Origin: Nephromyces sp. MM_2019
Taxonomy: Eukaryota; Apicomplexa; Aconoidasida; Nephromycida
Assembly (NCBI GenBank): GCA_015657535.1
Contig: JADHZB010001375.1
Span: forward strand, 1-37,064
DNA: 37,064 nt
Reading direction: 5' to 3'
Of the stretch, positions 9,820-20,400 are shown piece by piece; positions within the stretch are counted from its first letter, which is position 1, and each line of letters opens with the position of its first letter. The notes under the pieces were generated by a model. That model made no database searches, had not been told where the DNA came from, and worked only from the letters and a program-made list of their open reading frames with translations. A program made the position numbers and the translations under genes.

Positions 9820-12813
9820 AATATGTTATTTTAACTTAGAAAAAAGCTTGTTTTTAAGGGTTATTTAATTGATTGGTAGAGTATTTGAAGATTTCACGCA
9901 TCATTTGAAGATACCTTTTTAGAGTACTCAGGCGAAATTTTGCAGGAAAAAATTTCTCGCCTAAGATTTTGAAAAACTTGAAGAACTGCATGTAAGATGA
10001 GCTAGCTAGCTTAAACCCTTTGCTAGAATTTTTTCATAGAATAATTAAGCTGGGGTATGCTAATTTTTTTGGAGTTTGTTAAATTTGTTTCCGCATAGGT
10101 ATTGCTAATGCACCCTTCATTTCCGTTTATTACAAAAATAACATCAAAAGAAAATTTTGAAGGAATTTCATCGTCTTTAATAAAATCACACTGTTTATGT
10201 GGAAGAAAAATTTTATTTTTTCCGCCCAGATGCTCTTATTAGCAGCTTTTCGTAGCATGTTCGAAGCATTATCTAGATAGCATGGAAAGATTATTCTCCA
10301 AAATATATATCCTTATCAATCAAGCAAGTTTCGAATGGAAAAATTATAATCTTGCCATAAAATTCGATCTTCTCTGACTGAAGTTCTACGGCCGATAGAT
10401 GCTTGAGCATTGCACCTGCGTATGTGTGTGTGTTATCTTGTAGGATGTTTTCTGCTTTTTATGCCGATGATACCTTGGTATGCCTTATTGATAATGGCCG
10501 CATTTTTTCTGGAAATTTGTGTGCGTATCTGTGTGTATTCCTACCTTTTATAGTCCAGTTAATGTGTAATTTCGTTTAAAATCACTTGATATCTCCACAT
10601 TTTTATCGTAAATGTGATGTTTTTTTCAGTCGTCCGCTTAATGGCTAATCTGCTAGCTCATCCGTTTAAATTTGCTATGAAATGAAGGTGATTTAAACTC
10701 TAAATCGTCTTCTTTGCGGCTAAGCTGCAGCTCTTTAGAGTTTAACTCAAGCTAAGAATTGCCGAAATCTTTGCAGTCAAAGAAATGATTTTTTCTGTGA
10801 TGTTGCATAACCCGCTAGGTGATGTCTTTTTTGAGCCTAGGAAATATGCTCAGTGCATTTTCATTTTAAATTTGCTATTTTAACGACGCTTTGCCAACTT
10901 TTTGTCAAGCATATAGTCCCAAGGATTTGCTGATTTGCTTTTGCAGTCTACAATTTTTTAGTAGCGATCTCATGTGTCTCTGCGTTACTATAGCTTCAAT
11001 TACGCTCGTTTTAGCCCGAATTAACCACTTTCATCTACTCGCGTATCTTCTTGTGTATTTTAGCTATTCGAAAAAGTGAAAAGTTGCTCGTATTTGCGAT
11101 TTGACACAAACAAAAATGATGTTTTTTAATTAGTCACTCGTGTATTTTTTCGAGTTAATGGTAAAAGGGGGGGTTTGGTTCTTTCGTCTCGTCTGATGCT
11201 GAGAATATTCAGAGAAAACTATGCTTTGAGAGGGGAGGTAATTGTCCTGTGAAGAAGCAGAATATCTTTCATTTCAAGCTTTTCATCTTGCTTTTTAAAT
11301 TGACTGACCAGGTTGAGCATTGCTGTTTAACTCGTTTGTTATTGCGTAAAATTGCTTTAAACTGCACGCAGCAGCGTATAGAAGCTCTCCAATGAAGTCA
11401 GTCAATAGCATACCGACACTTCACACATACGTGGATTTGCTGTGCTTTGTGGAGGCAGCCTTTAAGGCCTCTTGAAGAGTCTTTTTGAGCTCCTTGTGAT
11501 GCAGACTTATCTGGAATTTCAGACGATATTTCCCTCCTTTTAAAAATGCACACATTAGGAGTAATGACATGAGAGCATAAACTTGTGAGCTCTCGTGATT
11601 GCTAAACTGAAGGAAAGAAGGGCAGCAAGGGGGAGGGGTGTGTGGCTTGGTTAATTACCCAGCTACAGATTGATAATATGGTCCTGAGAAAGGGCACAAG
11701 CTGGCACAGCATCAGTATCTATGATATTGCCGTGCTAATTGTGAATAAACGCGATAAGAATGAAATGAGTTTGTAGGATAAGAAGGGACGTTTGTTGATC
11801 TCCTTTGTCGGAGAGGGCTCTTCAATACTGTGGATAAATTTTGCGACTTACCATCAGAAGAGGCTGGCAGACGGGTTGCTCACATGAAGCTGTAACATTT
11901 GAAATGTCCATCAATGAAAATGCAATCCAAAATGTCTTTGCTTTATGCAATCTTGTAGCCCTTTCTAGCCCATGAAGATTTGCATCAAGCTTACTTTGTT
12001 TTCAATCTGTGTTTGAAAATTTGCATAAAATCTGTTGTCTTCTCTTACATATTGTCTCTTCTCGCAAGATTTGCATCAAGTCTCTTTTTCTCCCATGTCG
12101 CTTTGATTTCAACGATTTCACTCTTTTCAACTTTCCCTCTATTCACATTTTACCATTTTCTGGATTACACATTCAGTGGTTTGAGTATACTAAAGACTTG
12201 ATGTAACCCTCTTTCCAGGGGTAATATATCACGCCTTCAGATTTCCATATTCTTACTCAGACATACCTACTCTGCCCTTGTTTCCGCTTCAAGCTCTTTT
12301 CCTACTCTGGGAGAGATGCTACTGGCCTCTTGGAGCTGATTGAACTTTAGCTACACACAGCTGCCAGGCCGTCAAGACTAGCCTTTAGAAGTCTCCAGTT
12401 TTTTTCAGGATTTATAAGATAAATTAAAGCTGTGGCTTAGCCTTTGGATGAGCACAAATAATACCTGCTTGAATAACCAAAACAAAAGAGTAGCTGAAGA
12501 ATTGCCTTAACTAAGCCAAAATGATGTTTTTTTAACGAAGAAAAGCACATTAGAAACACCTTCATGGTGCAATCAATAGATCTCTTTTTTGGAAAAAAAC
12601 CGGCCATCTTCATTGCATTCCCATAATAATAAGTTGCTTTACCAAATAGGGCATCCTCTGGAAGCAATGCATAGCACATGCAGAAGAATGGATTTAATTG
12701 AAGTGAAAAAATGCACTCTTAAACTTTAGCTGGAGAGATCATTTATTCTTACAGGGTGCATTTTTTTGTGAAGACCAAAGGCAGCTCCAGCAGCGAATAA
12801 TCTGTGTGCTTAG

Positions 12814-14208
12814 CTACAATCAAAGAGACAGGATTACCTCGAGAAAGGAAGAAATTGCACACACTATACGTGTGTTTGTCGTTCTCTCGTACTACCTCCT
12901 CTTTAGGAGATAGTTGCCTGTGTCAGGCGCTGTGTAGCGGAAGCCATTTTTTTAAGAGGCGCTCTCTATTCGTTGCAAATGTGCTGTCATGTGATGAAGA
13001 GGTTTAGCGCTCTTACCTAAAGGTCATAAAAAGGCAGCATTCTTCATCTAGCTCGTTGGGCATTGATTCTAGAAGATCACTGAGCGTCTAAATTTTGTGT
13101 GTTGTACGCATTCACTCTATTGTGCTAGACATTACAAGGCTAGCGTCGTGAAAGCTACTAGTTTTTTCCTTACTAAGCATTGGTCTAGATGAAATTATGT
13201 GGCGAAGCTAAGCAAGAAACTTTGGTGAAGCTCGGGATGTATATATGGTACATTTGCTCTTTTAGCAGGGATTATCCAGCAGTGTTGTCATTTAGGTTAC
13301 GTCAATATACGAAAAGAGTGCATTCCATAGGGGTTGATGAGTTGAAGATGATGATAATGATGATGAGTTGATGACGAAGATGAGCTGATTAACAAGATGA
13401 TACAGATGATGATGAGTTGATGATAAAGATAATAATGATGAGTTAATGATGAATATGATGATTTGGAGTTGATAAAAATCATAATATATGGTATAATTTA
13501 TAAAACGGTCAACGCTGGGAGACTCCTTCGCTGAGCACTGAATCTCAGGCAGTATTTGAAGAGTCTACTGAAGGGATCCTTCAAAGCTCCCTCCACACAC
13601 CGAAATCATTCCAGTCTCAAGGAGAGAGGAATAACTTAAAAAACATCCAAAGCGAGATTGAACTACTAGCAATGATTCCTGGGCATGCTTTGTACCAATA
13701 AGTGCTTTGAGTGTGTGTTGGTTGAGCACTTATTTGTACGTAGGTATACTAGCACCCCCACTCTAGCATCCATGGATTAGAGAAAACGCTAAGCATCAGA
13801 GTACAATTAACGACTGAAATAAGCCTTTGAAGGTATGATCGGCAGGGAGCATGCAGGTGGAAATGCTTTGAACCTGTTTTAGCCTCTACTCTTTTTCCAG
13901 GGCAATTTGTAGAGAAAATCCCTACTTACAAATCAGCTATCTTTACGAAGAAGCAGATTATAAGGGCATTACACTAGGTGTGTGCTTGTGTGCTAAATTT
14001 TATGTTTTGATCTCTTTAAAACGATAAGATGCTCTTCAAGGTAGCCATCGTGTGTGCATGAAGAGCATTGGTTCCGTAAGAAAGATGTAGAGGACCTAAT
14101 AAGTACTACTATAACTCAAACCAAGCAGCGCTAGCGTTGGTTGAGCTTCTAGGCTGATTTTAGTCGCGAAACTGATAGCGATAGCACATTCGCCTTTGCC
14201 CATGAAGG
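12814..14208 (+). CDS. weak candidate multi-exon gene, function unknown
   Basis: I do not recognise a family. Six short open segments, each bounded by AG and GT, can be joined in one frame: 12814-12873, 12907-13001, 13269-13332, 13549-13691, 13901-13977 and 14164-14208. The two best are segment 4, which belongs to an open stretch of about 65 codons (includes ERNNLKNIQSEIELLAMIPG), and segment 5, which follows the good acceptor TTTTTCCAG and includes ENPYLQISYLYEEADYKG. Segment 4 faintly recalls the end of a Golgi Qb-SNARE motif, but no membrane anchor follows. The intron implied between segments 1 and 2 would be only 33 bases, so that join is doubtful. Donors were chosen to keep phase, so chance remains a serious explanation. 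No start or stop codon is assigned. Confidence 0.18.
13338..13475. repeat. GAT/GATGA low-complexity tract
   Basis: Irregular repetition of GATGATGATGAGTTGATGA-type words on the + strand with many substitutions. It gives short open frames on both strands that look like polymers and are not considered coding. Confidence 0.8.
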
Positions 14209-16301
14209 GTAGTACCAACTATTGAGGTGTTGGAAGGTGATGTTTAATGAGCAAGCCGCACATACCTGCTTTGTTTTTGCTCTTCTAAGGAGTTGTATAA
14301 GGTAGGCTACATACATTGAAAAACTCTTGAACAGCTCTTGAATCTTTTTAATAAGAAAACACCTCTGAGGTGATCTTCATGTCGAGAGGTGATCTTCACG
14401 TTAAACCTCATCTTCGGGCTCAGCTGATCTCCGTACTAAACCTCATCTCCCCGCCAAGCCTCATCTTCACACTCACCAATTCATTATACTCCTCTTCTTC
14501 TGGATCTGCTCTCCTACGCTGTCATCTTCGGTATTTGCTAGTCCTTAAAGTTTTCCCATGTCTTTTTAATTTACTTACGTCATGACATCTTTTGAATTTC
14601 GAGATTACACTAGAAGCTCCTTCTTAGATGCGCTGTGATGTGAAGATTCCTGCTTCAAACCGCTTGTTATGCATCGCTTGAGAAACCATCATTCCCTTAG
14701 TGTTTGTTTGTGAAGACGTTTGGCCCTTCACACACATGTGAATTACTAACAGTTAGAGCTTCTTAAGGGTTGAGCAGGGGGGAGATGTTTTTTTTTAAAT
14801 CTTCAAATCATATAGAATACTTCTTCCCAAGGAGAAAACAACAAGTATATTAACTCAAAGAGTAAATTACGATTTATTGATAAGATTTCTCTCATTTTGT
14901 GAAGAATTGGATGTATTTTTTGGGAACTTCCGTAGCTCTAAAGGCCTCTGAGTGATTATCCTTTGATGCTATCATTGCGGTATTGCACTGCATTTCATAG
15001 CCTTTTCCCGCAGAGGCACCTTACACTACTGCTTATGAAATCCTTGAAGATGCTTTTCCTCAGCCTGTGGAATATTCTTGTATTGATCTTCATTACGCTG
15101 CTAAAATGAGTATTTAGTTATAAAAAATCACTTTTTAAGCGATAAAAGAGTATTCATGCTATCTCCGCTATTGAAGGCTTTTAAAGAGCCTATTCAAAAG
15201 ATTTGTTAGACATTAGGATGATGAAAATGAGTTGGTTCTTTTCATCTTATCTCCTGTTACAATGTTGAACTTTTCAGTAATTCACTTGGTTTTTATTTGT
15301 TCAGATTTTTAGCAACTCACTTGGTTTTTATTTGGTCTTCTTCTCTGCTTCATAAACTTTACTTCCATTTGGCTCATCTTAACTGCTTCATACACTTGAT
15401 TTTTTCTTATTTTAATCTATTCCAGCGCGCTATTCTATTAGCTTTCTAACAGAGGGAAGAGATGTGTGCAAAGGGTTTTTTTAACAGTCAAAAGATGGGA
15501 TATTTTTTATTTTTTCACCTTCCTACTTACACGCAGAGACCACTAATGTTTATCATAGCAAACACCTGTTCTTTTTCCCCTTTTCTCTTAATAGCATAGC
15601 CCAAAATGTTAGCTGCTTTATATTACTTGCTGGTAGGTTTCTAGGAAGATGCTCAATAGTTTTGGCATTTATCTGGCCCTTAGAGGAATCCTTTTTGGTT
15701 CTAGGCAGTCTCTGTCTTCCGTTTTACTTACTCAATCGTCACCGCTACTCTATATAGAAGCTCGCCGCATCTTCTAGACTGCTTTACTTCTCCTTGTGTT
15801 GAAGTTGCGATACTAGGAAAGGAGAATCACACAGAAAGGTTCAGCTGGCCTTTGAAGGGCTAATAAGGGGAGTGCGGATTCTACTACTTCGATCTGGGGC
15901 CTTCTGCCATAACTATCGCAGCGGTTGACCTGCATTTTAAGATCTTTCCGATTTTGTGAGATTTAAGTTAAGACTCTCTAGCTAGCTTCTTTTTTTTAAC
16001 GACTATATAATAGCCACAGGTCAAACTTTGACTGGCAAACTGCTCGCTTTCAAGCCCAGGCTGTGAAAGATAGAAGGCGTGTTTCTCCAGTTAGATGGAT
16101 ATTTAAAATTGGAATACCTTCAGCATTGGAAGCTGTCGCCGTATAATTCGCTTGAAGAGGGGTTATATGATAAACCTCAATGAAAGCAGAAAACTTCTTT
16201 TTCTTTAATTTACCTCTGATGATTCACAATAATATGAGGTTGTATCTATATATAACTCAAATTCTCGGCTTTTAGCACAATCTTCAACTCTTTTGCTAAA
16301 A

Positions 16302-17582
16302 ATGGGGAAACTTTCAAAGGATCGAAGAGATGTTTACTATCGTAGGGCAAAGGAGGATGGCTACAGGGCTCGTAGCGCCTACAAGTTGTTGCAGCTGAAT
16401 GAGCGTTTTGATTTTTTTAGAGATGTAAAGAGGGCAGTAGATTTGTGTGCTGCACCGGGAAGCTGGAGTCAAGTAGTAAGGGATGAGTTATGGAAGCGTT
16501 ATTGTTTGAAAGGCGAAGAAGAAGGATTGGAGGAATTGATGCGAAATGAAGATGAGAAGGAGGAGGTAATCACGCGAAATGAAGATGAGAAGAAGCTGGT
16601 GCCAAATGAAGAAAAAGAGGAAGAGAGTCTTTATGACTGCTTTCTTCATACAGCAAATCAGAATCTACATAAATACCACCATAAGAGCAGTACCGAAACG
16701 TTAACTGAGCCAGCTATCCATCCACAATACAGTGCTGCGAAACACACAAGCAATGATCATAATTTTAGAGAAAATAACCCCAAACACCCTCCAACCTCCT
16801 CAGGCTTCGTTCATCATCCTCCAGCAGCTCCCTCCAAGCCGTTAATAGTATCGGTGGATCTACAAGAGATGGCTCCAATTACCGGTGTGCATATACTTAG
16901 AGGGGATATCACCAAGCAATCAACGCTAGATGATATCTTCAAGTACTTCAATAACGAATCTGCAAACATCGTTTTGTGTGATGGAGCACCAGATGTGACC
17001 GGTATGCATGACATTGATGAGTATATACAGGCGCAGCTACTACTTTCAGCCTTAAACATTGCAGTCAGGTTACTGCTTCCTGGAGGGACTTTCGTAGCGA
17101 AGATCTTTAGGGGCGAGAGCATTACTTTAATATATTCTCAACTTTATGTTTTTTTTGGTGAAGTTACTTGTTGTAAGCCTGCTAGCTCTAGGAATTCTAG
17201 CCTGGAGGCATTTGTAGTGTGTAGGCGATTTGGAGAGCCCTTGCCTTCTCTGGATGTTATTACTCGTGATATGCAAGTACCTATGCTCGATAGCTATTAT
17301 GATGATGCTGAAATTGAGCTTGAAGAAGAAGCGGTTGAAGAAGGCGATAGTGTGCGATCAGGGCTGTTTCCGTTTATCCCTCATGGTAGCAGCTCTTCTT
17401 TATCCAAGAAGCGATTCTTAGATTTGGCTGTGCCGTTTCTAATGTGTGGAGATCTCTCACAGTTTGATGCAGATCGTAGTTATGAGCTTGAGGAAGGATA
17501 CAAACATATTATGCCTCTTCAGTCTCCTATTGGCGCTCCGTACGAAGAAGCTGTGAAGGAGAAACGCAGAGGTGGAATTTGA
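16302..17582 (+). CDS. TRM7: TRM7/FTSJ1-type tRNA 2'-O-methyltransferase (426 aa)
   Basis: SAM-dependent RrmJ/FtsJ-fold enzyme that 2'-O-methylates the anticodon loop of specific tRNAs (positions 32/34 in yeast and human) with partner proteins. Start ATG at 16302 gives MGKLSKDRRDVYYR, the typical N-terminus. The SAM-binding motif DLCAAPGSWSQ is at residues 47-57. The catalytic K-D-K-E tetrad is visible as K28 (RSAYK), D227 (LCDGAPDVTG), K267 (FVAKIF) and E302 (SSRNSSLEAF). The C-terminal TRM7-specific segment is also present (VPFLMCGDLSQFDADRSY). Human and yeast proteins are about 310-330 residues; the excess comes mainly from an acidic then His/Pro-rich insertion at about 59-180 between motif I and VSVDLQ. 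No intron is needed to read the gene, unlike its neighbours, although the insertion has splice-like borders (see findings). Confidence 0.97.
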   Translation: MGKLSKDRRDVYYRRAKEDGYRARSAYKLLQLNERFDFFRDVKRAVDLCAAPGSWSQVVRDELWKRYCLKGEEEGLEELMRNEDEKEEVITRNEDEKKLVPNEEKEEESLYDCFLHTANQNLHKYHHKSSTETLTEPAIHPQYSAAKHTSNDHNFRENNPKHPPTSSGFVHHPPAAPSKPLIVSVDLQEMAPITGVHILRGDITKQSTLDDIFKYFNNESANIVLCDGAPDVTGMHDIDEYIQAQLLLSALNIAVRLLLPGGTFVAKIFRGESITLIYSQLYVFFGEVTCCKPASSRNSSLEAFVVCRRFGEPLPSLDVITRDMQVPMLDSYYDDAEIELEEEAVEEGDSVRSGLFPFIPHGSSSSLSKKRFLDLAVPFLMCGDLSQFDADRSYELEEGYKHIMPLQSPIGAPYEEAVKEKRRGGI

Positions 17583-18789
17583 GGATGTTGTGAAGAGATG
17601 TGTGTGTGAGTGTGTGAACTTTCTCCTGGAAAACTATTGTGTGCTTAGGAAGATGCGTTGATCTGCTTTGACTCTTGTGTGTGCGCATTTGGATAATACG
17701 CTATTTTTGGATATAATTTTCTAGTTTTTCTTCATTCTTGGTCAGTAGAGTGAGGGTGATGAAGAAAAAAGGATAGCAACTTTGATTCGAATGAAGGACA
17801 TATTTCTTCATAGAAATGGTGGGAATCATGCTGCAGGGATATACTCGAAGAGATGAAGATTTTTGTAATTCGAAGTCTGTAGTAGGCTGCTTAGAAGTAT
17901 TCGTCTTTTCTGCCTACAAACAAATGCCACACACTCAATTCCCACCGATTTTGGTGGATTCACACGTTGCCTGAGGTGCTTGGTAGCAGCTTTCAAGAGT
18001 GAATAGCTTTAAATCGCTTTTATATAGAGTTTTAGGGAATCTCTAGTCAGAGCTTGTTCTATTGTCTTACTCTTTCTTAAGCTGAAAGTATGGAACTGCT
18101 CGATTTATCATTGCGTGATATCTCTATTTCTGGATATATATACGCAAGCGCAGAGAGAGGACACAGAGAGAAAGCGCGCACGGAGATAAAACACACACAC
18201 ATGCACACACAGGGAAAGCACACACGCACACACACACTTGCTCTAGTGGATGAGACTCTTGATATGGGTACCATCGCCCTGGCTGAAAGTGTGTCTGCAT
18301 GATGAAACCCTCGGAATTTCTTGCTCTAGCTTCAGACGATTTGGGGGTTAGGTGTGAGCTATGCTATAACAGCCTCTAATTTTGAAGCTTCAAAGGCTAG
18401 GCTTTGCTTCCAGGTATAGAAGTATACATTTAGTACACTCTCAGTCTGCAATGGGGAATTTTTCGAGGCTTTCAGTGTGTGGTGGCCCAATGCTGAGACT
18501 TCAACTTGTGGCTTTACCATGAAAATAGGATGTACCGGAAATGACGGCTTCTTGCACTATCCATGATTGGATAGTTACCATGCATGCAGTGTGTGGTTTA
18601 CTTTGGTTTTTCATCTAGTTCGACTTGTTTATGTGTGTTGAGTGCATGTGATGTTTTGTATTTTGTAAAGATTTTTGTGTGCTGTATGGCGAGTGCAGGA
18701 GTGTCTTCATTTCCTGTGCCTGCTTTTTCTTCTTGGAGGATTCTGATCCATAAAATGTGTATTCTATTTAGTTGCTAGAGCATCGAGTA

Positions 18790-19060
18790 GCATCGAAATT
18801 GCTGTGTGTGCGCGCAAGTTACTGTGTGTGCAAATTGGTGTGTGTTAATGCAAAGTGGTGCGTGTACATGTAAGTCGCTGTGTGTGCTAATTGGTACGCG
18901 CGCATCCAAGTTTCTGTGTGTTAATGCTAATCTCTCTCTCTGTGGGTCCAAACCTCTCTGTGCGTGCACGTCGAAATCTCGCTGCGTTTGCATCAAAGTT
19001 TCTTTGTAAACGCAAGGCTCTCGCTGCGCATTCAAATCTCTGTGTGTGTGCTTCAAATAT
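18790..19060. repeat. TG-rich degenerate minisatellite
   Basis: About nine diverged units of roughly 25-32 bases, each with CTGTGTGTGC-like sequence followed by a short spacer such as AAGTT, AAATTGG or AAATCTC. The repetition creates Cys/Val/Leu-rich frames on both strands; these are not credible genes. Confidence 0.8.
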
Positions 19061-19918
19061 CGAGATATCGCACGAGATTGCTAAAACACTTTAATGGACT
19101 ATTTTGCCAATTTTTTTTGTAACAAAATTCATTCGATTTGTCCCCCAAACACCAGATAACCATTTCTAAAAGAAGCATCAAATTAAGGAGCATGCAACTT
19201 AATGCTCATTCATAAAGTGAAGATTCATAGTGGGCGGTGGGTATACAGTTTAAGATACTCTAAGATGATAAACGTGTGTGTGTGATCGCCAACAAGTATA
19301 CACTGTATGCAACATTTACAGGATGAAAAAAACTGCCGTGAAACTTTCAGTGGTACGCTGGAAGCTCACCTATACCTGAGATTGCCATTTTTACCCAGGA
19401 GCAGGCCAAAAAAAGCATCAATAGATAGCTGATTTGCACACACGTTTTTCTTTGAATTCATAGTTCATACAGGCGCATTACACCTTAAAATGATAAAAAA
19501 CCTGTTGATATTACCTTATATATGAATAAATCTAGAATCAAAATCAGTAAAGCTGAAAATGCTAAAATCCTCCATTGCATCAACAGGTGATATATATGAT
19601 ATTGTCCTGTGTGTTAGCATTGAAAATGCACGGCGATAGGTGCCTCCTCAAGGTTATACTAGGACTTACAACAACACTACTACTGTGATGATTTAGCTCT
19701 CAAGCTAAAATGCACGTGTGTGGTTTATCATAGATGCATTGGATACACAACTTAATGAGGGGAGCATTAGACCCAGTCTTTGATGAGGTTAGCACTCTCC
19801 ATAGCTGGTAGATTTTGATGCGATTGTAGCAAGTGCCGTGGATGCGATAATCGTGGTCTAGGCTATAACAAAACCAAGCTCGCCTAATAATCCTATTATT
19901 TTCTCCGGAGTTTATATT

Positions 19919-20110
19919 TTAATTAATACTTGTGGCGACTACGGAGGATGTTCCTGAATGCTTTCGCAATAGGAGGATATGACGAATTTTTTTATCATAT
20001 TCGTCACGCGAGAGAGCTGCTAAAACTCTATCAAATTCCATCATAAACTCCTTGTCTTTGGCCTCCAAGTTAAGCTTCATCTTGGCCAGACTTTTTAGTT
20101 TTATCTTCAT
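19919..20110 (-). CDS. small ORF, 63 aa, hypothetical
   Basis: ATG at 20110 reading down to TAA at 19921-19919. The product is charged and helical-looking (starts MKIKLKSLAKMKLNLEAKDK, then EFMMEFDRVLAALSRDEYDKK), with a Ser/Thr/Val-rich end. It lies on the same strand as cytochrome c, about 290 bases past that gene's stop codon, separated from it by the 46-bp minisatellite. I recognise no family. Composition is more protein-like than that of other short frames in the window, but 63 codons can be open by chance. It may also be a first exon, since GT dinucleotides near its end would allow splicing. No signal peptide or membrane segment is seen. Confidence 0.28.
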   Translation of the reverse strand: MKIKLKSLAKMKLNLEAKDKEFMMEFDRVLAALSRDEYDKKIRHILLLRKHSGTSSVVATSIN

Positions 20111-20154
20111 GTGTAGTCCTCCACTGCAAAGCCTTCAACTGCAACCTCCACGGA

Positions 20155-20338
20155 GCATAAGAGCTCCACTATATCGTGGGAAAATCCAAGCACTCCCACA
20201 CATTCTAAAACCTCCACTATACAGCCGCACTCTAAGCACCCCCACACATTCTAAAACCTCCACTATACAGCCGCACTCTAAGCACCCCCGCACATTCTAA
20301 AACCTCCACTATACAGCCGCACTCCAAGAACCTCCATC
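20155..20338. repeat. 46-bp minisatellite, ~4 copies
   Basis: Copies begin at 20201, 20247 and 20293 and share the word CCTCCACTATACAGCCGCAC. A degenerate copy precedes them (20155-20200) and the last copy is partial. The array lies 60-250 bases past the cytochrome c stop codon, so it may fall in that gene's 3' untranslated region, read there as the G-rich complement. Confidence 0.92.
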
Positions 20339-20400
20339 GCTGCCTTCACCATGACCAAAACACACCTCCACCAAAATCTCGGCTTCAAAAATCTCTACGA

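Larger units (their letters stand above)
9820..16301. other. long spacer between ATP sulfurylase and TRM7
   Basis: About 6.5 kb of mostly AT-rich sequence without a gene I can name. It contains a GAT-rich low-complexity stretch (13338-13475), tandem CTCATCTTCA-type words near 14390-14480, and a 34-base imperfect direct repeat near 15285-15340 built on CACTTGGTTTTTATTTG. Short protein-like segments between 12814 and 14208 are listed separately as a weak candidate gene. The rest shows nothing I can support. Confidence 0.55.
17583..20400. other. spacer between TRM7 and cytochrome c genes (convergent)
   Basis: Both flanking genes end towards this region, so it should contain two 3' ends. It holds a CA-rich tract (18183-18240), a TG-rich degenerate minisatellite (18790-19060), a 46-bp minisatellite close to the cytochrome c stop codon, and a small minus-strand ORF (20110-19919). 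A 70-codon plus-strand frame from 18090 is interrupted by CA repeats and has no recognised domain. Confidence 0.55.

Noticed and set aside
18090..18364. Frame starting MELLDLSLRDISISG and ending with a SNARE-like DETLDMGTIALAE segment, possible split exons
   Set aside because: The two parts are separated by a CA repeat, no SNARE core arginine/glutamine layer or membrane anchor could be found, and the similarity is only impressionistic.
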